Part shown: one piece after another, positions 35,695 through 44,507 of the stretch
Layout: each line of letters opens with the position of its first letter
How positions within the stretch are numbered: position 1 is the stretch's first letter
DNA from: GCA-2709075 sp964492555
Lineage (GTDB): Bacteria > Pseudomonadota > Alphaproteobacteria > MPNO01 > UBA2964
DNA length: 64,000 nt
Assembly: GCA_964492555.1 (NCBI GenBank)
Contig: CAZBKQ010000009.1
Span: forward strand, 1 to 64,000
Reading direction: 5' to 3'
Position numbers and translations under genes: made by a program
The notes under the pieces: model-generated
The model's input: the letters and a program-made list of their open reading frames with translations, nothing else
What the model was told of the DNA's origin: nothing
Database searches by the model: none

Positions 35695-37848
35695 ATGACA
35701 GATACAAAGGCGATGGTCCCGAGCACCTGCTGGGAATGCAGCACCCGCTGCGGTTCTCTGCTGACGGTGGAGAGTGGCCGGGTTACGAAAATTCTCCCGA
35801 ACCCGGATCATCCGGCCTCGCGCGGTGCGTTCTGCGTCAAAGGGCTGCGCGGCTTGCCGGATCTGACATATCATTCGGACCGGCTGCTTAAACCCTTGCG
35901 CCGGCGAGGCGAACGCGGTGGCGGCGATTGGCAGGAAATCAGCTGGGACGAAGCCCTCGACGAAATCACTGAACGGTTTCTGGAGACAAAGCAGACCTAT
36001 GGCGCGCCCGCCCTCGCCGGCGCGGTCAGTAACGGCTATTACAGCCGGGGTGCCGTGGTGGCGCTGCTGATGCGGGCATTCGGTTCACCCAACTGGATGA
36101 TCAATCAGGATTTGTGCGGCGGATGCCGGGCCGTCTCCGACAAGGTCACCGGGCTCGCCATCCATAACGGCGAGGATATCGACAACACCAACTGCGCCCT
36201 GATCGTCGGCCGCAACCCCTATGCCGCCGATCCGGTTCAATGGCAGGCGTTGAAACGCGCGAAAGAACGCCGCGCGAAGATCGTTACAATCGACCCGGCG
36301 CGGACACCGGCGGCGGATATCGCCGATCTCTGGCTACGACCGCGACCCGGTACCGATGCCGCAATCGCCATGGCCATGATCAACTGGCTGATCGACAATG
36401 ACCGGGTCGATCATCACTTCATCGCAAAATGGACGTCGGGTTTTGAAGCGCTGGCGGAACGCGCCGCGGACTATCCTATCGACCGCGCCGCCGAAATTGC
36501 CGACATTCCCGCAGAGGATATCGAAAAGGCCGCCGCGTTGTACGCGGACGGGCCGAGCAGTTTCGTCAGCGGCCATGGCATCGACGCATTCAGCGCCGGC
36601 GTTCAGACCTTCCGGGCCTTCCATTGTCTGGTCGCGATAAGCGGCAATCTGGACCGGAAAGGCGGCAACCGCCGTATCAAGCGTCCGCCCGATTTCACGT
36701 CTTATGCCGATATCCTGCACAAAGCTGAATTCCGCTTGCCGCTTGAAATTGAGAAACAGACCATCGGGGCGGACCGGTTTCCGCTCTGGGCCGGCCCGGA
36801 CGGGTGGCAGACCGCCTGCCATAACCCGACCGTGATCGAAGCGATGCTGATAGGCGCACCCTACCCCGTGCGCGCGCTATATGTCAGCGGGGTCAATATC
36901 GCGGTCACCTATCCGGATACACCCCGCACGATCGCCGCTTTGAAATCGCTGGATTTCGTCGTTGGCGCCGGGCATCTGATGAACCCGACGCTCGCGCTCT
37001 GCGATATCGTGCTGCCAAAAACGACAGGGCTGGAAGAAGACGAGGTTTCGCTGGAAGCCAATGGCCCCTGTCTCAGCGCCACACAATCAGCTCATGCTCC
37101 TTTGGGCGATGCGCGCAGCGATTTCGACATTGCCGCCGCGGTCGTCGACAGGCTTGAAGCGAACGGCTATCCGGAAGCCCGGACATTCTTTCCCTGGAGA
37201 ACCAAGCGCGACTTCAACCGGTATCTGCTGGGCGGCGGCCCCGTCACACTGGATACTCTGATGAAAAAGGGTTTTGCGACATTCGAATTCACCTATGGCG
37301 ATTTTGAAAAAACCGGGTTCAAAACACCGACGGGGAAGATAGAGCTCTCTTCGACAATGCTGGAAGAACAGGGGCTGGATCCGTTACCGGCCTATGTCCC
37401 GGTCACACGCGATTCCGCGCCGGCGGAAACCCGAAGCGATTACCCCCTGGTTCTGCTGACCGGGGCGCGGGAACGGAGCTATCACCATTCCCGCTTTCAC
37501 GAGCAGGAATGGGCTCAAAAGGTTTCACCCGACCCGTGGATACAAATTCACCCGGAAACCGCGGCAGACTTCGGCATTGGCGATAAGGACTGGGTGGAAG
37601 TCGAAATCGCCGGCGGGTCTGGAAAATGCCGCCTCTGCGCGGACGTCACTGAAAACATACTGCCCGGTGTATTGCGCACCGGTATGGGCTGGTGGCGTCC
37701 CGAGGCCAATGCACCGGATTACGGCGCGTTCGAAATCAATATTAATGCGGCGACCAGCTATGGCGGGCCCTGGGACCCGGCGACCGGCGCCGCCGACACA
37801 AGGGGTGTCCTCTGCCGGATGAAGCGGACCGAAAAACCGGCGCCTTAA
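35695..37848 (+). CDS. Molybdopterin-dependent oxidoreductase (DMSO reductase family)
   Basis: The 717-residue protein has a [4Fe-4S] motif with cysteines at 12, 15, 19 and 47 (C-x2-C-x3-C-x27-C), the N-Q-D-L-C-G-G-C region likely holding the Mo ligand, and later pterin-binding segments such as L-I-V-G-R-N-P-Y-A. A C-terminal segment typical of the family (L-L-T-G-A-R-E-R-S-Y-H-H-S) is present. No Tat signal is visible, so it is probably cytoplasmic. No electron-transfer subunits lie next to it. The closest group could be an orphan formate- or acetylene-hydratase-like enzyme, but I cannot name the substrate. Confidence 0.85.
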   Translation: MTDTKAMVPSTCWECSTRCGSLLTVESGRVTKILPNPDHPASRGAFCVKGLRGLPDLTYHSDRLLKPLRRRGERGGGDWQEISWDEALDEITERFLETKQTYGAPALAGAVSNGYYSRGAVVALLMRAFGSPNWMINQDLCGGCRAVSDKVTGLAIHNGEDIDNTNCALIVGRNPYAADPVQWQALKRAKERRAKIVTIDPARTPAADIADLWLRPRPGTDAAIAMAMINWLIDNDRVDHHFIAKWTSGFEALAERAADYPIDRAAEIADIPAEDIEKAAALYADGPSSFVSGHGIDAFSAGVQTFRAFHCLVAISGNLDRKGGNRRIKRPPDFTSYADILHKAEFRLPLEIEKQTIGADRFPLWAGPDGWQTACHNPTVIEAMLIGAPYPVRALYVSGVNIAVTYPDTPRTIAALKSLDFVVGAGHLMNPTLALCDIVLPKTTGLEEDEVSLEANGPCLSATQSAHAPLGDARSDFDIAAAVVDRLEANGYPEARTFFPWRTKRDFNRYLLGGGPVTLDTLMKKGFATFEFTYGDFEKTGFKTPTGKIELSSTMLEEQGLDPLPAYVPVTRDSAPAETRSDYPLVLLTGARERSYHHSRFHEQEWAQKVSPDPWIQIHPETAADFGIGDKDWVEVEIAGGSGKCRLCADVTENILPGVLRTGMGWWRPEANAPDYGAFEININAATSYGGPWDPATGAADTRGVLCRMKRTEKPAP

Positions 37849-37915
37849 ACCCCCTGTTCGCGCCCGCCCGGGACCGCTATAAACAGTTGCGAAATCCATT
37901 CGGGAGAAGGAAGAA

Positions 37916-38707
37916 ATGGCGAAAAAACCCGACCCCATCCAGACAGCGGCGCGGCGTATCCGCAACGCCGCCAAATCCGGCAAGCCGTGCAAACCGATCC
38001 GCGACCTGATCAAGAAGGGCGATGTCGATGCCGCCTATGCAATCCAGACGGTCAATACGCAGACCTGGATCAAGGAAGGCCGGCGTCCGGTGGGACGCAA
38101 GATCGGGCTGACCGCGAAAACGGTGCAAACCCAGCTTGGCGTCGATCAACCGGATTACGGCATTCTCTACGCCGATATGGAAATCTGCGACGGGGATGAG
38201 ATCGACGCGTCCCGCATCATGCAGCCCCGCGCCGAGGGCGAAATCGCGCTGGTGCTGGATGACGATCTGGTCGACGACCAGCTTACTCTCGTCGATCTGC
38301 TCGATTCCGTGGCCTACGCCCTCCCCGCTATCGAGGTCGTGGGCAGCCGCATCGCCAACTGGGACATCACCATCACGGATACCATCGCGGACAACGCCTC
38401 CTCAGGCCTTTATGTTCTTGGCACCAAGCCCGTGCTGCTGAGCGATATCGATCTCCGCATGTGCGGCATGGTGATGGAAAACAAGGGCCATCAGGTCTCC
38501 GTCGGTGCGGGCGCCGCCTGCCTCGGCAACCCGTTGAACGCCGCGCTGTGGCTCGCCCGCAAGATGGTCGAGGTCGATATGCCGCTTCTGGCCGGCGACG
38601 TCATCATGAGCGGCGCGCTGGGCCCCATGGCCCCTGTCACGCCGGGCGATGTCGTAGAAGTCCGGATTTCGGGGCTCGGGACCGTTCAGGCCTCTTTCAG
38701 CGCATAG
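37916..38707 (+). CDS. 2-keto-4-pentenoate hydratase
   Basis: The 263-residue protein matches the MhpD/DmpE family: R-P-V-G-R-K-I-G-L-T near residue 60, Q-P-D-Y-G-I-L-Y-A-D near 78, M-Q-P-R-A-E-G-E-I-A with metal-binding acidic residues, and an ending S-G-L-G-T-V-Q-A-S-F. It adds water to 2-hydroxypenta-2,4-dienoate to give 4-hydroxy-2-oxovalerate. The decarboxylase in this cluster belongs to the same fold family, so an exchange of roles is possible, but the adjacent genes favour the hydratase here. Confidence 0.88.
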   Translation: MAKKPDPIQTAARRIRNAAKSGKPCKPIRDLIKKGDVDAAYAIQTVNTQTWIKEGRRPVGRKIGLTAKTVQTQLGVDQPDYGILYADMEICDGDEIDASRIMQPRAEGEIALVLDDDLVDDQLTLVDLLDSVAYALPAIEVVGSRIANWDITITDTIADNASSGLYVLGTKPVLLSDIDLRMCGMVMENKGHQVSVGAGAACLGNPLNAALWLARKMVEVDMPLLAGDVIMSGALGPMAPVTPGDVVEVRISGLGTVQASFSA

Positions 38708-38720
38708 AAAGAAGAAGCAT

Positions 38721-39647
38721 ATGAAGACCAAGGTAGCCATTATCGGTTCCGGCAATATCGGCACCGATCTGATGATCAAAATCCTGCGCAATTCCGAGAT
38801 ACTGGAAATGGCGGCGCTGGTCGGCATCGATCCGGACTCCGACGGGCTGGCTCGGGCCAAGAAGATGGGCGTTGCCACAACTGCCGAGGGCATCGACGGG
38901 CTGGTAAAAATGCCCGAATTCAAGGAAATCGAAATCCTGTTCGACGCCACATCGGCCGGCGCGCACGCCTATCATGACAAGGTCTCGCGCGAACACGGCA
39001 AGACCATGATCGACATGACCCCGGCGGCGATCGGCCCCTATGTGGTGCCGGTAGTCAATCTGGATAAGCTGCTGGACGCGCCCAACATCAATATGGTGAC
39101 CTGCGGTGGCCAGGCGACCATCCCGATGGTCGATGCGGTCAAAAAGGTCGCGCCGGTGCGCTATGCGGAAATCGTTGCCTCTATCGCGTCCAAGTCCGCC
39201 GGACCGGGCACCCGCGCCAATATCGATGAATTCACCGAAACAACCTCGAAGGGGATCGAAGCAGTCGGCGGCGCGGAACGCGGCAAGGCGATCATCGTCC
39301 TCAACCCGGCCGAGCCGCCGGTTATGATGCGCAACACCGTTTATGTGCTGAGCGATGAGGTGGATACCGACAAAATCAGGGAATCGATCGAGGAGCAGGT
39401 AAAAAAGGTCCAGGATTATGTGCCCGGCTACCGGCTGAAACAGGAAATCCAGTTCGAGCGCATCGGCGACAATACCCCGCTGCATATCCCCGGTGAGGGC
39501 GATTTTTCCGGCATCAAGACCTCCATCTTCCTTGAGGTGGAAGGTGCCGCGCATTATCTGCCGAATTATGCCGGCAATCTGGACATCATGACGTCTGCCG
39601 CCCTCAAGACCGCGGAACGGCTGGTCGAACTCAGAAAGGCTGCTTGA
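38721..39647 (+). CDS. Acetaldehyde dehydrogenase, acetylating
   Basis: The 308-residue protein begins V-A-I-I-G-S-G-N-I-G-T-D-L, an NAD-binding motif, and has M-V-T-C-G-G-Q-A-T-I-P-M-V with the catalytic cysteine near residue 131. It matches MhpF/DmpF, which oxidises acetaldehyde to acetyl-CoA. It pairs with the next gene, the aldolase, as in all known meta-cleavage clusters, where both form a substrate-channelling complex. It overlaps the aldolase gene by 4 nt. Confidence 0.94.
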   Translation: MKTKVAIIGSGNIGTDLMIKILRNSEILEMAALVGIDPDSDGLARAKKMGVATTAEGIDGLVKMPEFKEIEILFDATSAGAHAYHDKVSREHGKTMIDMTPAAIGPYVVPVVNLDKLLDAPNINMVTCGGQATIPMVDAVKKVAPVRYAEIVASIASKSAGPGTRANIDEFTETTSKGIEAVGGAERGKAIIVLNPAEPPVMMRNTVYVLSDEVDTDKIRESIEEQVKKVQDYVPGYRLKQEIQFERIGDNTPLHIPGEGDFSGIKTSIFLEVEGAAHYLPNYAGNLDIMTSAALKTAERLVELRKAA

Positions 39648-40693
39648 AAATGGATATGGATCCCAATAGAAAGCTGTATATCCAGGACACCACCCTGCGC
39701 GACGGCATGCATGCCATCCGGCATGGCTACACGCTGGATCAGGTACGCGATATCGCGAGGGCGCTTGACCAGGCCGGCATCAGCGCGATTGAGGTCACCC
39801 ACGGTGACGGGCTGTGCGGGTCCTCCTTCAATTACGGTTTCGGCAGCCAGACCGATCTGGAATGGATTTCCGCCGCGGCCGAGGTTGTCGAAAACGCCAA
39901 GCTGACGGTTCTGCTGCTGCCCGGCATCGGCACGATTGAGGATTTAAAGGCCGCCTATGACGCTGGCGCGCGCTCGGTCCGGGTCGCGACCCATTGCACC
40001 GAAGCGGATATCTCCAAACAGCATATCGAATGGGCGCGCGAAGCCGGCATGGATGTCGCCTGTCTGTTGATGTTGGCCCATATGAACGAACCGAAGCCGT
40101 TCGCGGAGCAGGCCAAACTGATGGAATCCTATGGCGCGCACTGCATTTATGTAACGGATTCGGCCGGCGCGCTGCTGGTGGACGGCGTCGTCGACCGGTT
40201 CAAGGCAATGAATGATATCCTCGACCCCGCCACCCAGACCGGCATGCACGCCCATAACAATCTGGGACTGGGCATCGCCTTCAATATCGCCGCCGTCGAA
40301 CAGGGGGCGAGCCGCATCGACGGATCGCTCGCCGGGATGGGCGCGGGCGCGGGCAACGCCCCGCTTGAAGTCTTCGTCGCGGTCGCCGACCGGATGGGGC
40401 TCAATCACGGATGCAACGTGTTCGGTCTGATGGACGCGGCGGAAGACCTTGTGCGGCCTCTGCAGGACCGGCCCGTCCGGGTTGACCGGGAAACGCTCTC
40501 GATCGGCTATGCCGGGGTGTATTCAAGCTTTCTGCGGCACGCCGAAAACGCATCGAAACTTTATGGCATCGATACACGCGATATTCTGGTCGAACTCGGC
40601 AAGCGCAAAATGGTCGGCGGTCAGGAAGATATGATCGTCGATGTGGCGCTTGATCTCGCCAAGGAACGCGATGCCGCGCAGGGAGGAGCCTGA
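39644..40693 (+). CDS. 4-hydroxy-2-oxovalerate aldolase
   Basis: The 349-residue protein has Q-D-T-T-L-R-D-G-M-H, the HMGL-like metal and substrate box, and G-M-H-A-H-N-N-L-G-L-G near residue 200, with S-R-I-D-G-S-L-A-G-M-G-A-G-A-G-N. This is the DmpG/MhpE type that splits 4-hydroxy-2-oxovalerate to pyruvate and acetaldehyde. Its start overlaps the dehydrogenase stop in ATGA, so the two are translated together. Confidence 0.95.
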   Translation: MKMDMDPNRKLYIQDTTLRDGMHAIRHGYTLDQVRDIARALDQAGISAIEVTHGDGLCGSSFNYGFGSQTDLEWISAAAEVVENAKLTVLLLPGIGTIEDLKAAYDAGARSVRVATHCTEADISKQHIEWAREAGMDVACLLMLAHMNEPKPFAEQAKLMESYGAHCIYVTDSAGALLVDGVVDRFKAMNDILDPATQTGMHAHNNLGLGIAFNIAAVEQGASRIDGSLAGMGAGAGNAPLEVFVAVADRMGLNHGCNVFGLMDAAEDLVRPLQDRPVRVDRETLSIGYAGVYSSFLRHAENASKLYGIDTRDILVELGKRKMVGGQEDMIVDVALDLAKERDAAQGGA

Positions 40694-40695
40694 TC

Positions 40696-41463
40696 ATGGC
40701 CGATATTCTGAAACTCGCGAAAATCGTGGATGACGCGGCGCGCAACGCCACCGCCATCCCGCAACTCTCCGCCAAGGATGAACTCACCGTCGAGGAAGGC
40801 TACGCCATCCAGTCCGCCACCTTCTCCCGCCGTCTGGCGAGGGGCGAAACCCAGGTCGGCATCAAGATGGGCTTTACCAGCCGCGCCAAGATGATCCAGA
40901 TGGGGATCGACGACATGATCTGGGGCCGGCTGTCGGACGGCATGCTGGTCGAAGACGGCGACGTCATCGATATCAAGAATTACGTCCATCCCCGCGCCGA
41001 ACCGGAAATCGCGTTCCTGCTCGGCGCGCCTCTGGACCATGCCTGCACGGCGGCGGAAGCGATGGCAGCGGTCGATGCGGTGGCCCCGGCGATCGAGATC
41101 ATCGATTCCCGTTACAAGAACTTCAAATTCTCTTTGGCCGATGTGGTCGCCGATAACAGCTCCTCCAGCGGGTTTGTGGTCGGCAGCTGGTCCAACCCCG
41201 AACCGGATTTGAGCAATCTCGGGATGATCCTCGAATTCGACGGCAGGCCGGTACAGATCGGCTCTTCCGCCGCCATTCTGGGACATCCGGCGCGTTCTCT
41301 CGCCGCTGCCGCCCGTATCGCCGCGGCCGCGGGTGAACCGCTGCAGGAAGGCTGGATCGTCATGGCGGGTGGCGCGACCGCGGCGGAAGCGCTGCGGCCC
41401 GGCGTCACCGTCCGGAATTCGGTTCAAGAGCTGGGTTTCGCCGGTTTCAGCGTCGGCGCCTGA
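40696..41463 (+). CDS. 2-oxo-3-hexenedioate decarboxylase (4-oxalocrotonate decarboxylase)
   Basis: The 255-residue protein shows I-K-M-G-F-T-S-R-A-K-M-I-Q-M-G and W-G-R-L-S-D-G-M near residues 55-80, then Y-V-H-P-R-A-E-P-E-I-A-F-L-L, which match DmpH/XylI decarboxylases. It turns 2-oxohex-3-enedioate into 2-hydroxypentadienoate, the hydratase substrate. It starts 2 nt after the aldolase stop. Together the four enzymes carry a meta-cleavage product to pyruvate and acetyl-CoA. Confidence 0.87.
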   Translation: MADILKLAKIVDDAARNATAIPQLSAKDELTVEEGYAIQSATFSRRLARGETQVGIKMGFTSRAKMIQMGIDDMIWGRLSDGMLVEDGDVIDIKNYVHPRAEPEIAFLLGAPLDHACTAAEAMAAVDAVAPAIEIIDSRYKNFKFSLADVVADNSSSSGFVVGSWSNPEPDLSNLGMILEFDGRPVQIGSSAAILGHPARSLAAAARIAAAAGEPLQEGWIVMAGGATAAEALRPGVTVRNSVQELGFAGFSVGA

Positions 41464-41594
41464 ACCGCTTCGCAGGGTTGGCACGGGATATGGCGCACGT
41501 GTAGTATCCCGCCCGAATGGCGCGCTGGCCAGGCGCGTTATTTGTGAAATCGGCGATCTGCCGAATTTAATTTGAAGAAACAACAGGTTAACCA

Positions 41595-41915
41595 ATGAGT
41601 GAGATTGAATTTCATGCCGTGGCCAGTGTTGGCGACCTCGGTGAGGAAGAAGTCATGGAGGTAAAGGCCGGGGATGAGGAAATCTGCATCTACAATGTAG
41701 AGGGCGAATTCTTCGCGACCCACGCCATCTGCACGCATGAAAATGTAGGGCTGGCGGACGGATTCGTCGAGGGCGACAAGATCGAGTGCCCCTTGCATAG
41801 CGCCTGTTTCGAGATCAAGACCGGCAAGGCCGTCAACCCGCCCGCCGAAGTCGATCTCAAAACCTATCCCGTCAAGATCGACGGAGACACAATTTTTGTC
41901 GGTGTCGAGAAATAG
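41595..41915 (+). CDS. Rieske-type ferredoxin (first copy)
   Basis: The 106-residue protein has the Rieske [2Fe-2S] binding pair C-T-H at 46-48 and C-P-L-H at 65-68, the classical C-x-H ... C-x2-H pattern. It resembles the small soluble ferredoxins of bacterial ring-hydroxylating dioxygenases (BphF/BphA3 type). It starts 131 nt after the decarboxylase stop, so it may have its own promoter. A second copy follows 40 nt downstream. Confidence 0.92.
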   Translation: MSEIEFHAVASVGDLGEEEVMEVKAGDEEICIYNVEGEFFATHAICTHENVGLADGFVEGDKIECPLHSACFEIKTGKAVNPPAEVDLKTYPVKIDGDTIFVGVEK

Positions 41916-41955
41916 CACACGCCGCAACCGGAACTCCACACACAGGAAAGTCGAG

Positions 41956-42288
41956 ATGAGCGATCAGGATTATGAATTTCACGCAGTAGCCAAAACCAGC
42001 GAGATCGGCGATGACGAAGTCGTCGCCGTGTCGATCGGCAGGCTGGATATCGGCATATACAAGATGGATGGCGAGCTTTTCGCCCTCGACGATATCTGCA
42101 CCCACGCCTATGCGGCAATGTCGGACGGCTATATCGAGGACGGCAACATCGAATGCCCTCTCCACGGCGCCTGCTTCGATATCAAGACGGGCAAGGCGCT
42201 GACCGCGCCTGCAACCGTCGACCTCCGGAAATTCCCGGTGAAGATCGAGGGCGACCAGATACTGGTCGGCGTGCCGAAAGCCGAATAA
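41956..42288 (+). CDS. Rieske-type ferredoxin (second copy)
   Basis: The 110-residue protein has C-T-H at 48-50 and C-P-L-H at 67-70, the Rieske cluster ligands. It is clearly a paralogue of the upstream copy, with similar length and conserved blocks (E-F-H-A-V-A, G-A-C-F-D-I-K-T-G-K). I used the ATG at 41956, preceded by AGGAAAG. A reductase gene follows 21 nt downstream. Confidence 0.92.
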   Translation: MSDQDYEFHAVAKTSEIGDDEVVAVSIGRLDIGIYKMDGELFALDDICTHAYAAMSDGYIEDGNIECPLHGACFDIKTGKALTAPATVDLRKFPVKIEGDQILVGVPKAE

Positions 42289-42309
42289 CGCCTTAGCGGA
42301 GACAGAATA

Positions 42310-43536
42310 GTGAGTGACGACCGTACCTTCATTATCATCGGCGCAAGCCAGGCCGGTGGCTGGACCGCCAAGACCCTGCGCAATGAAGGGTTCGAGGGAA
42401 CGGTTATCATGATCGGCGAGGAACCCTACCTCCCCTATGAACGGCCGCCGCTGTCGAAGGATGCCCTGCTCGGCGAAACCGACGTCGAAAGCACCTATTT
42501 CTGGCCGCCGGAAACGTATGAAGAAGACAGGATAGATGTCCGGCTGAATACGCGCGTCACAGCGATTGACCGGGAAGCCAAGACGGTGACGCTGGACAAC
42601 GGCGAGACACTCACCTGGGATAAGCTGGCGATCACCACCGGCGCCCGGGTCCGGCCACTGCCCATCGACGGCGCCGATCTCTCCGGTGTGCATTACCTCC
42701 GGAATATGGACGATACGCTGGCAATCCGGGAAGACGCAGTAAAGGGCGGCACGGCGGTCATTATCGGCGGCGGCTGGATAGGTCTGGAATGCGCCGCGAC
42801 TCTCGGCAAGCTCGGATGCAAGCCGGTCGTAGTCGAATTCGCCGACCGGCTGTGCGGCCGTGCGGTAACGCCGGATATCAGCGACTGGATGCTGGAATTC
42901 CACCGTGCCAAGGGTGTTGATGTCCGGCTGAATACCGGCGTGGAAAAACTGGAAGGCGACGGCGCGGTCTCCAGAGCAATTCTTTCCGATGGATCGGCCA
43001 TCGATTGTTCCATCGTGGTCATCGGCATCGGCGTCCTCCCCAATGTGGAGCTGGCGGAAGAAGCCGGGCTGGAAGTCGATAACGGTATTGTCGTCGATGA
43101 ATTTTGCCGAACCTCGGACCCGGACATTTTTTCCGCAGGCGATGTCACAAACCACCCGAACGGACTTCTGGGGCGTCGTATCAGGCTGGAAAGCTGGGAA
43201 AACGCCATGAATCAGGGCATCAATGCCGGGAAATCAATGCTTGATGCGGGCGCGCCCTATTCGGAAATCCCCTGGTTCTGGTCGGATCAGTTCGACGCCA
43301 ACATCCAGATGATCGGTCTGCCGGAGGAATGGGACGAAACCGCGACGCGTGGCGACAAATCGGCAAATGAATTCGTTGAGTTCTATCTGAAAGACGGCGT
43401 GATCGTCGGCGCGATATCAGTCAACAGCACGCGCGATTTGCGCTTCGGGAAGCGGCTGATGCAGGCGGGAAAACAGGTTACCGCCGCGGACCTCGCCAAC
43501 ACCGATATCAAAATGCAGGCGTTGCTGAAAGGCTGA
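42310..43536 (+). CDS. FAD-dependent ferredoxin reductase
   Basis: The 408-residue protein has a GTG start, an FAD-binding N-terminal motif I-I-I-G-A-S-Q-A-G-G (glycine replaced by alanine in G-x-G), Y-E-R-P-P-L-S-K, and a second NAD-binding motif V-I-I-G-G-G-W-I-G-L-E. G-D-V near residue 277 contacts FAD. This is the BphA4-type reductase that passes electrons from NADH to a Rieske ferredoxin. With the two upstream ferredoxins it forms a three-part electron chain. Confidence 0.9.
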   Translation: MSDDRTFIIIGASQAGGWTAKTLRNEGFEGTVIMIGEEPYLPYERPPLSKDALLGETDVESTYFWPPETYEEDRIDVRLNTRVTAIDREAKTVTLDNGETLTWDKLAITTGARVRPLPIDGADLSGVHYLRNMDDTLAIREDAVKGGTAVIIGGGWIGLECAATLGKLGCKPVVVEFADRLCGRAVTPDISDWMLEFHRAKGVDVRLNTGVEKLEGDGAVSRAILSDGSAIDCSIVVIGIGVLPNVELAEEAGLEVDNGIVVDEFCRTSDPDIFSAGDVTNHPNGLLGRRIRLESWENAMNQGINAGKSMLDAGAPYSEIPWFWSDQFDANIQMIGLPEEWDETATRGDKSANEFVEFYLKDGVIVGAISVNSTRDLRFGKRLMQAGKQVTAADLANTDIKMQALLKG

Positions 43537-43542
43537 CAACCG

Positions 43543-43968
43543 TCAGATCAACCCCAACGATTTAAGTTCCGCGGCCATTTCCTCAGGCAACCCGTCAATC
43601 GCCTTTCCTTCCGCGTTTCCGATATCCCCCGGCGCCGCCGCGTCCTCCATATAGCGCCACCCCTGTATCGGTTTATGAGGCGTCAATTCAACGCGTTTCA
43701 ATCCGGGATCAAGCAATATCGCGCAACGCGGCTTGCCGTTGCGGCCGACAGCATCCGCAAATCCGGTGATACGTTGCCGCGCCCGGATATACCCCTTGAT
43801 GATCCAGAAAATCGACCCGCCATCAAGGACTTCGACTGAACGTCTCGGCGCATTCCGGGTCAGATGACGGAGTATCCCGTTATTGCCGGCACGGCGTTCT
43901 TTTTGAATACGCATCAAGTGATCGAGGCTTTCAATCCCGACCGCCATCTTCACGAGGTGAACCGTCAT
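43543..43968 (-). CDS. DUF1489 family protein
   Basis: The 141-residue protein has the features I recall for DUF1489, a family largely limited to alphaproteobacteria: V-H-L-V-K-M-A-V-G near the start, H-L-T-R-N-A-P-R-R, D-G-G-S-I-F-W-I-I-K-G, R-Q-R-I-T-G-F and Q-G-W-R-Y-M near the end. The function is unknown. The start at 43968 gives the standard N-terminus; a longer frame to 43998 is possible. It is convergent with the ferredoxin reductase gene. Confidence 0.86.
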   Translation of the reverse strand: MTVHLVKMAVGIESLDHLMRIQKERRAGNNGILRHLTRNAPRRSVEVLDGGSIFWIIKGYIRARQRITGFADAVGRNGKPRCAILLDPGLKRVELTPHKPIQGWRYMEDAAAPGDIGNAEGKAIDGLPEEMAAELKSLGLI

Positions 43969-44030
43969 GGCCCCATTGTGACGATCCGGTGAAAGCACGC
44001 AACCTCACCCGATCGCGTGGCATACCCGAT

Positions 44031-44507
44031 TTATTCTGGACCGCTATCGGCCAGCGCCGCCAGGCAGTCAAACAAATCCCGCCCCAGGGGCCCGCCATCT
44101 CCAGCGCGTCTTTCTTTATGAATTGCCCGCATCGCGGACAGAAAGATCCGGAGGATGGCCAGGTCATTCTCATCGAGAGATTTGCGAAGATGCGAAAATT
44201 CCATGGCTTTACCGGCGATATCACCCAAAAGCGCGTAACCATAGCTTGCCGCCTGGGCCCGGAGATCCATCAGGTTTCGATGCAGCGCACGAAGCCCGGC
44301 AAGGTCGTTGCCCGATTTTTCCAACCGCGCCAGCGCCTCATCCATTTGGTCAAATTCGTCAGTGCCCCAGTTCCCGTCATCGTCACGCAAAGCGGCGACC
44401 GCGGTTTCCGCCCGGCGGATAAGGAACGGGTCCAGGAGTGCCTCGCCTTGTCCCACCTTGACCTTGCGAAGCGCATTTGGCGGTTTGATAAACTGAATAT
44501 CGGCCAT
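44031..44507 (-). CDS. Hpt-like four-helix protein lacking the phospho-accepting histidine
   Basis: The 158-residue protein is mostly helical. Residues 80-91 read M-D-L-R-A-Q-A-A-S-Y-G-Y, which lines up with the H-x-I-K-G-Q-x-x-x-F-G-Y core of alphaproteobacterial Hpt-like proteins, but the histidine position is methionine (M80). A histidine at 76 lies one helical turn earlier. The gene overlaps the stop of the receiver-domain gene (TGATG), so the two are co-translated. I do not recognise a named family with confidence. Confidence 0.55.
   Translation of the reverse strand: MADIQFIKPPNALRKVKVGQGEALLDPFLIRRAETAVAALRDDDGNWGTDEFDQMDEALARLEKSGNDLAGLRALHRNLMDLRAQAASYGYALLGDIAGKAMEFSHLRKSLDENDLAILRIFLSAMRAIHKERRAGDGGPLGRDLFDCLAALADSGPE

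Noticed and set aside
41478..41496. Sequence resembling a sigma-54 promoter upstream of the first Rieske ferredoxin (TTGGCACGGGATATGGCGC)
   Set aside because: The spacing of GG to GC is 11 rather than 10, and the -12 element is not matched. It is a near miss only.
41872..43155. 427-residue minus-strand frame opposite a Rieske ferredoxin and the ferredoxin reductase
   Set aside because: Both plus-strand genes have clear cofactor motifs; the reverse frame has none.
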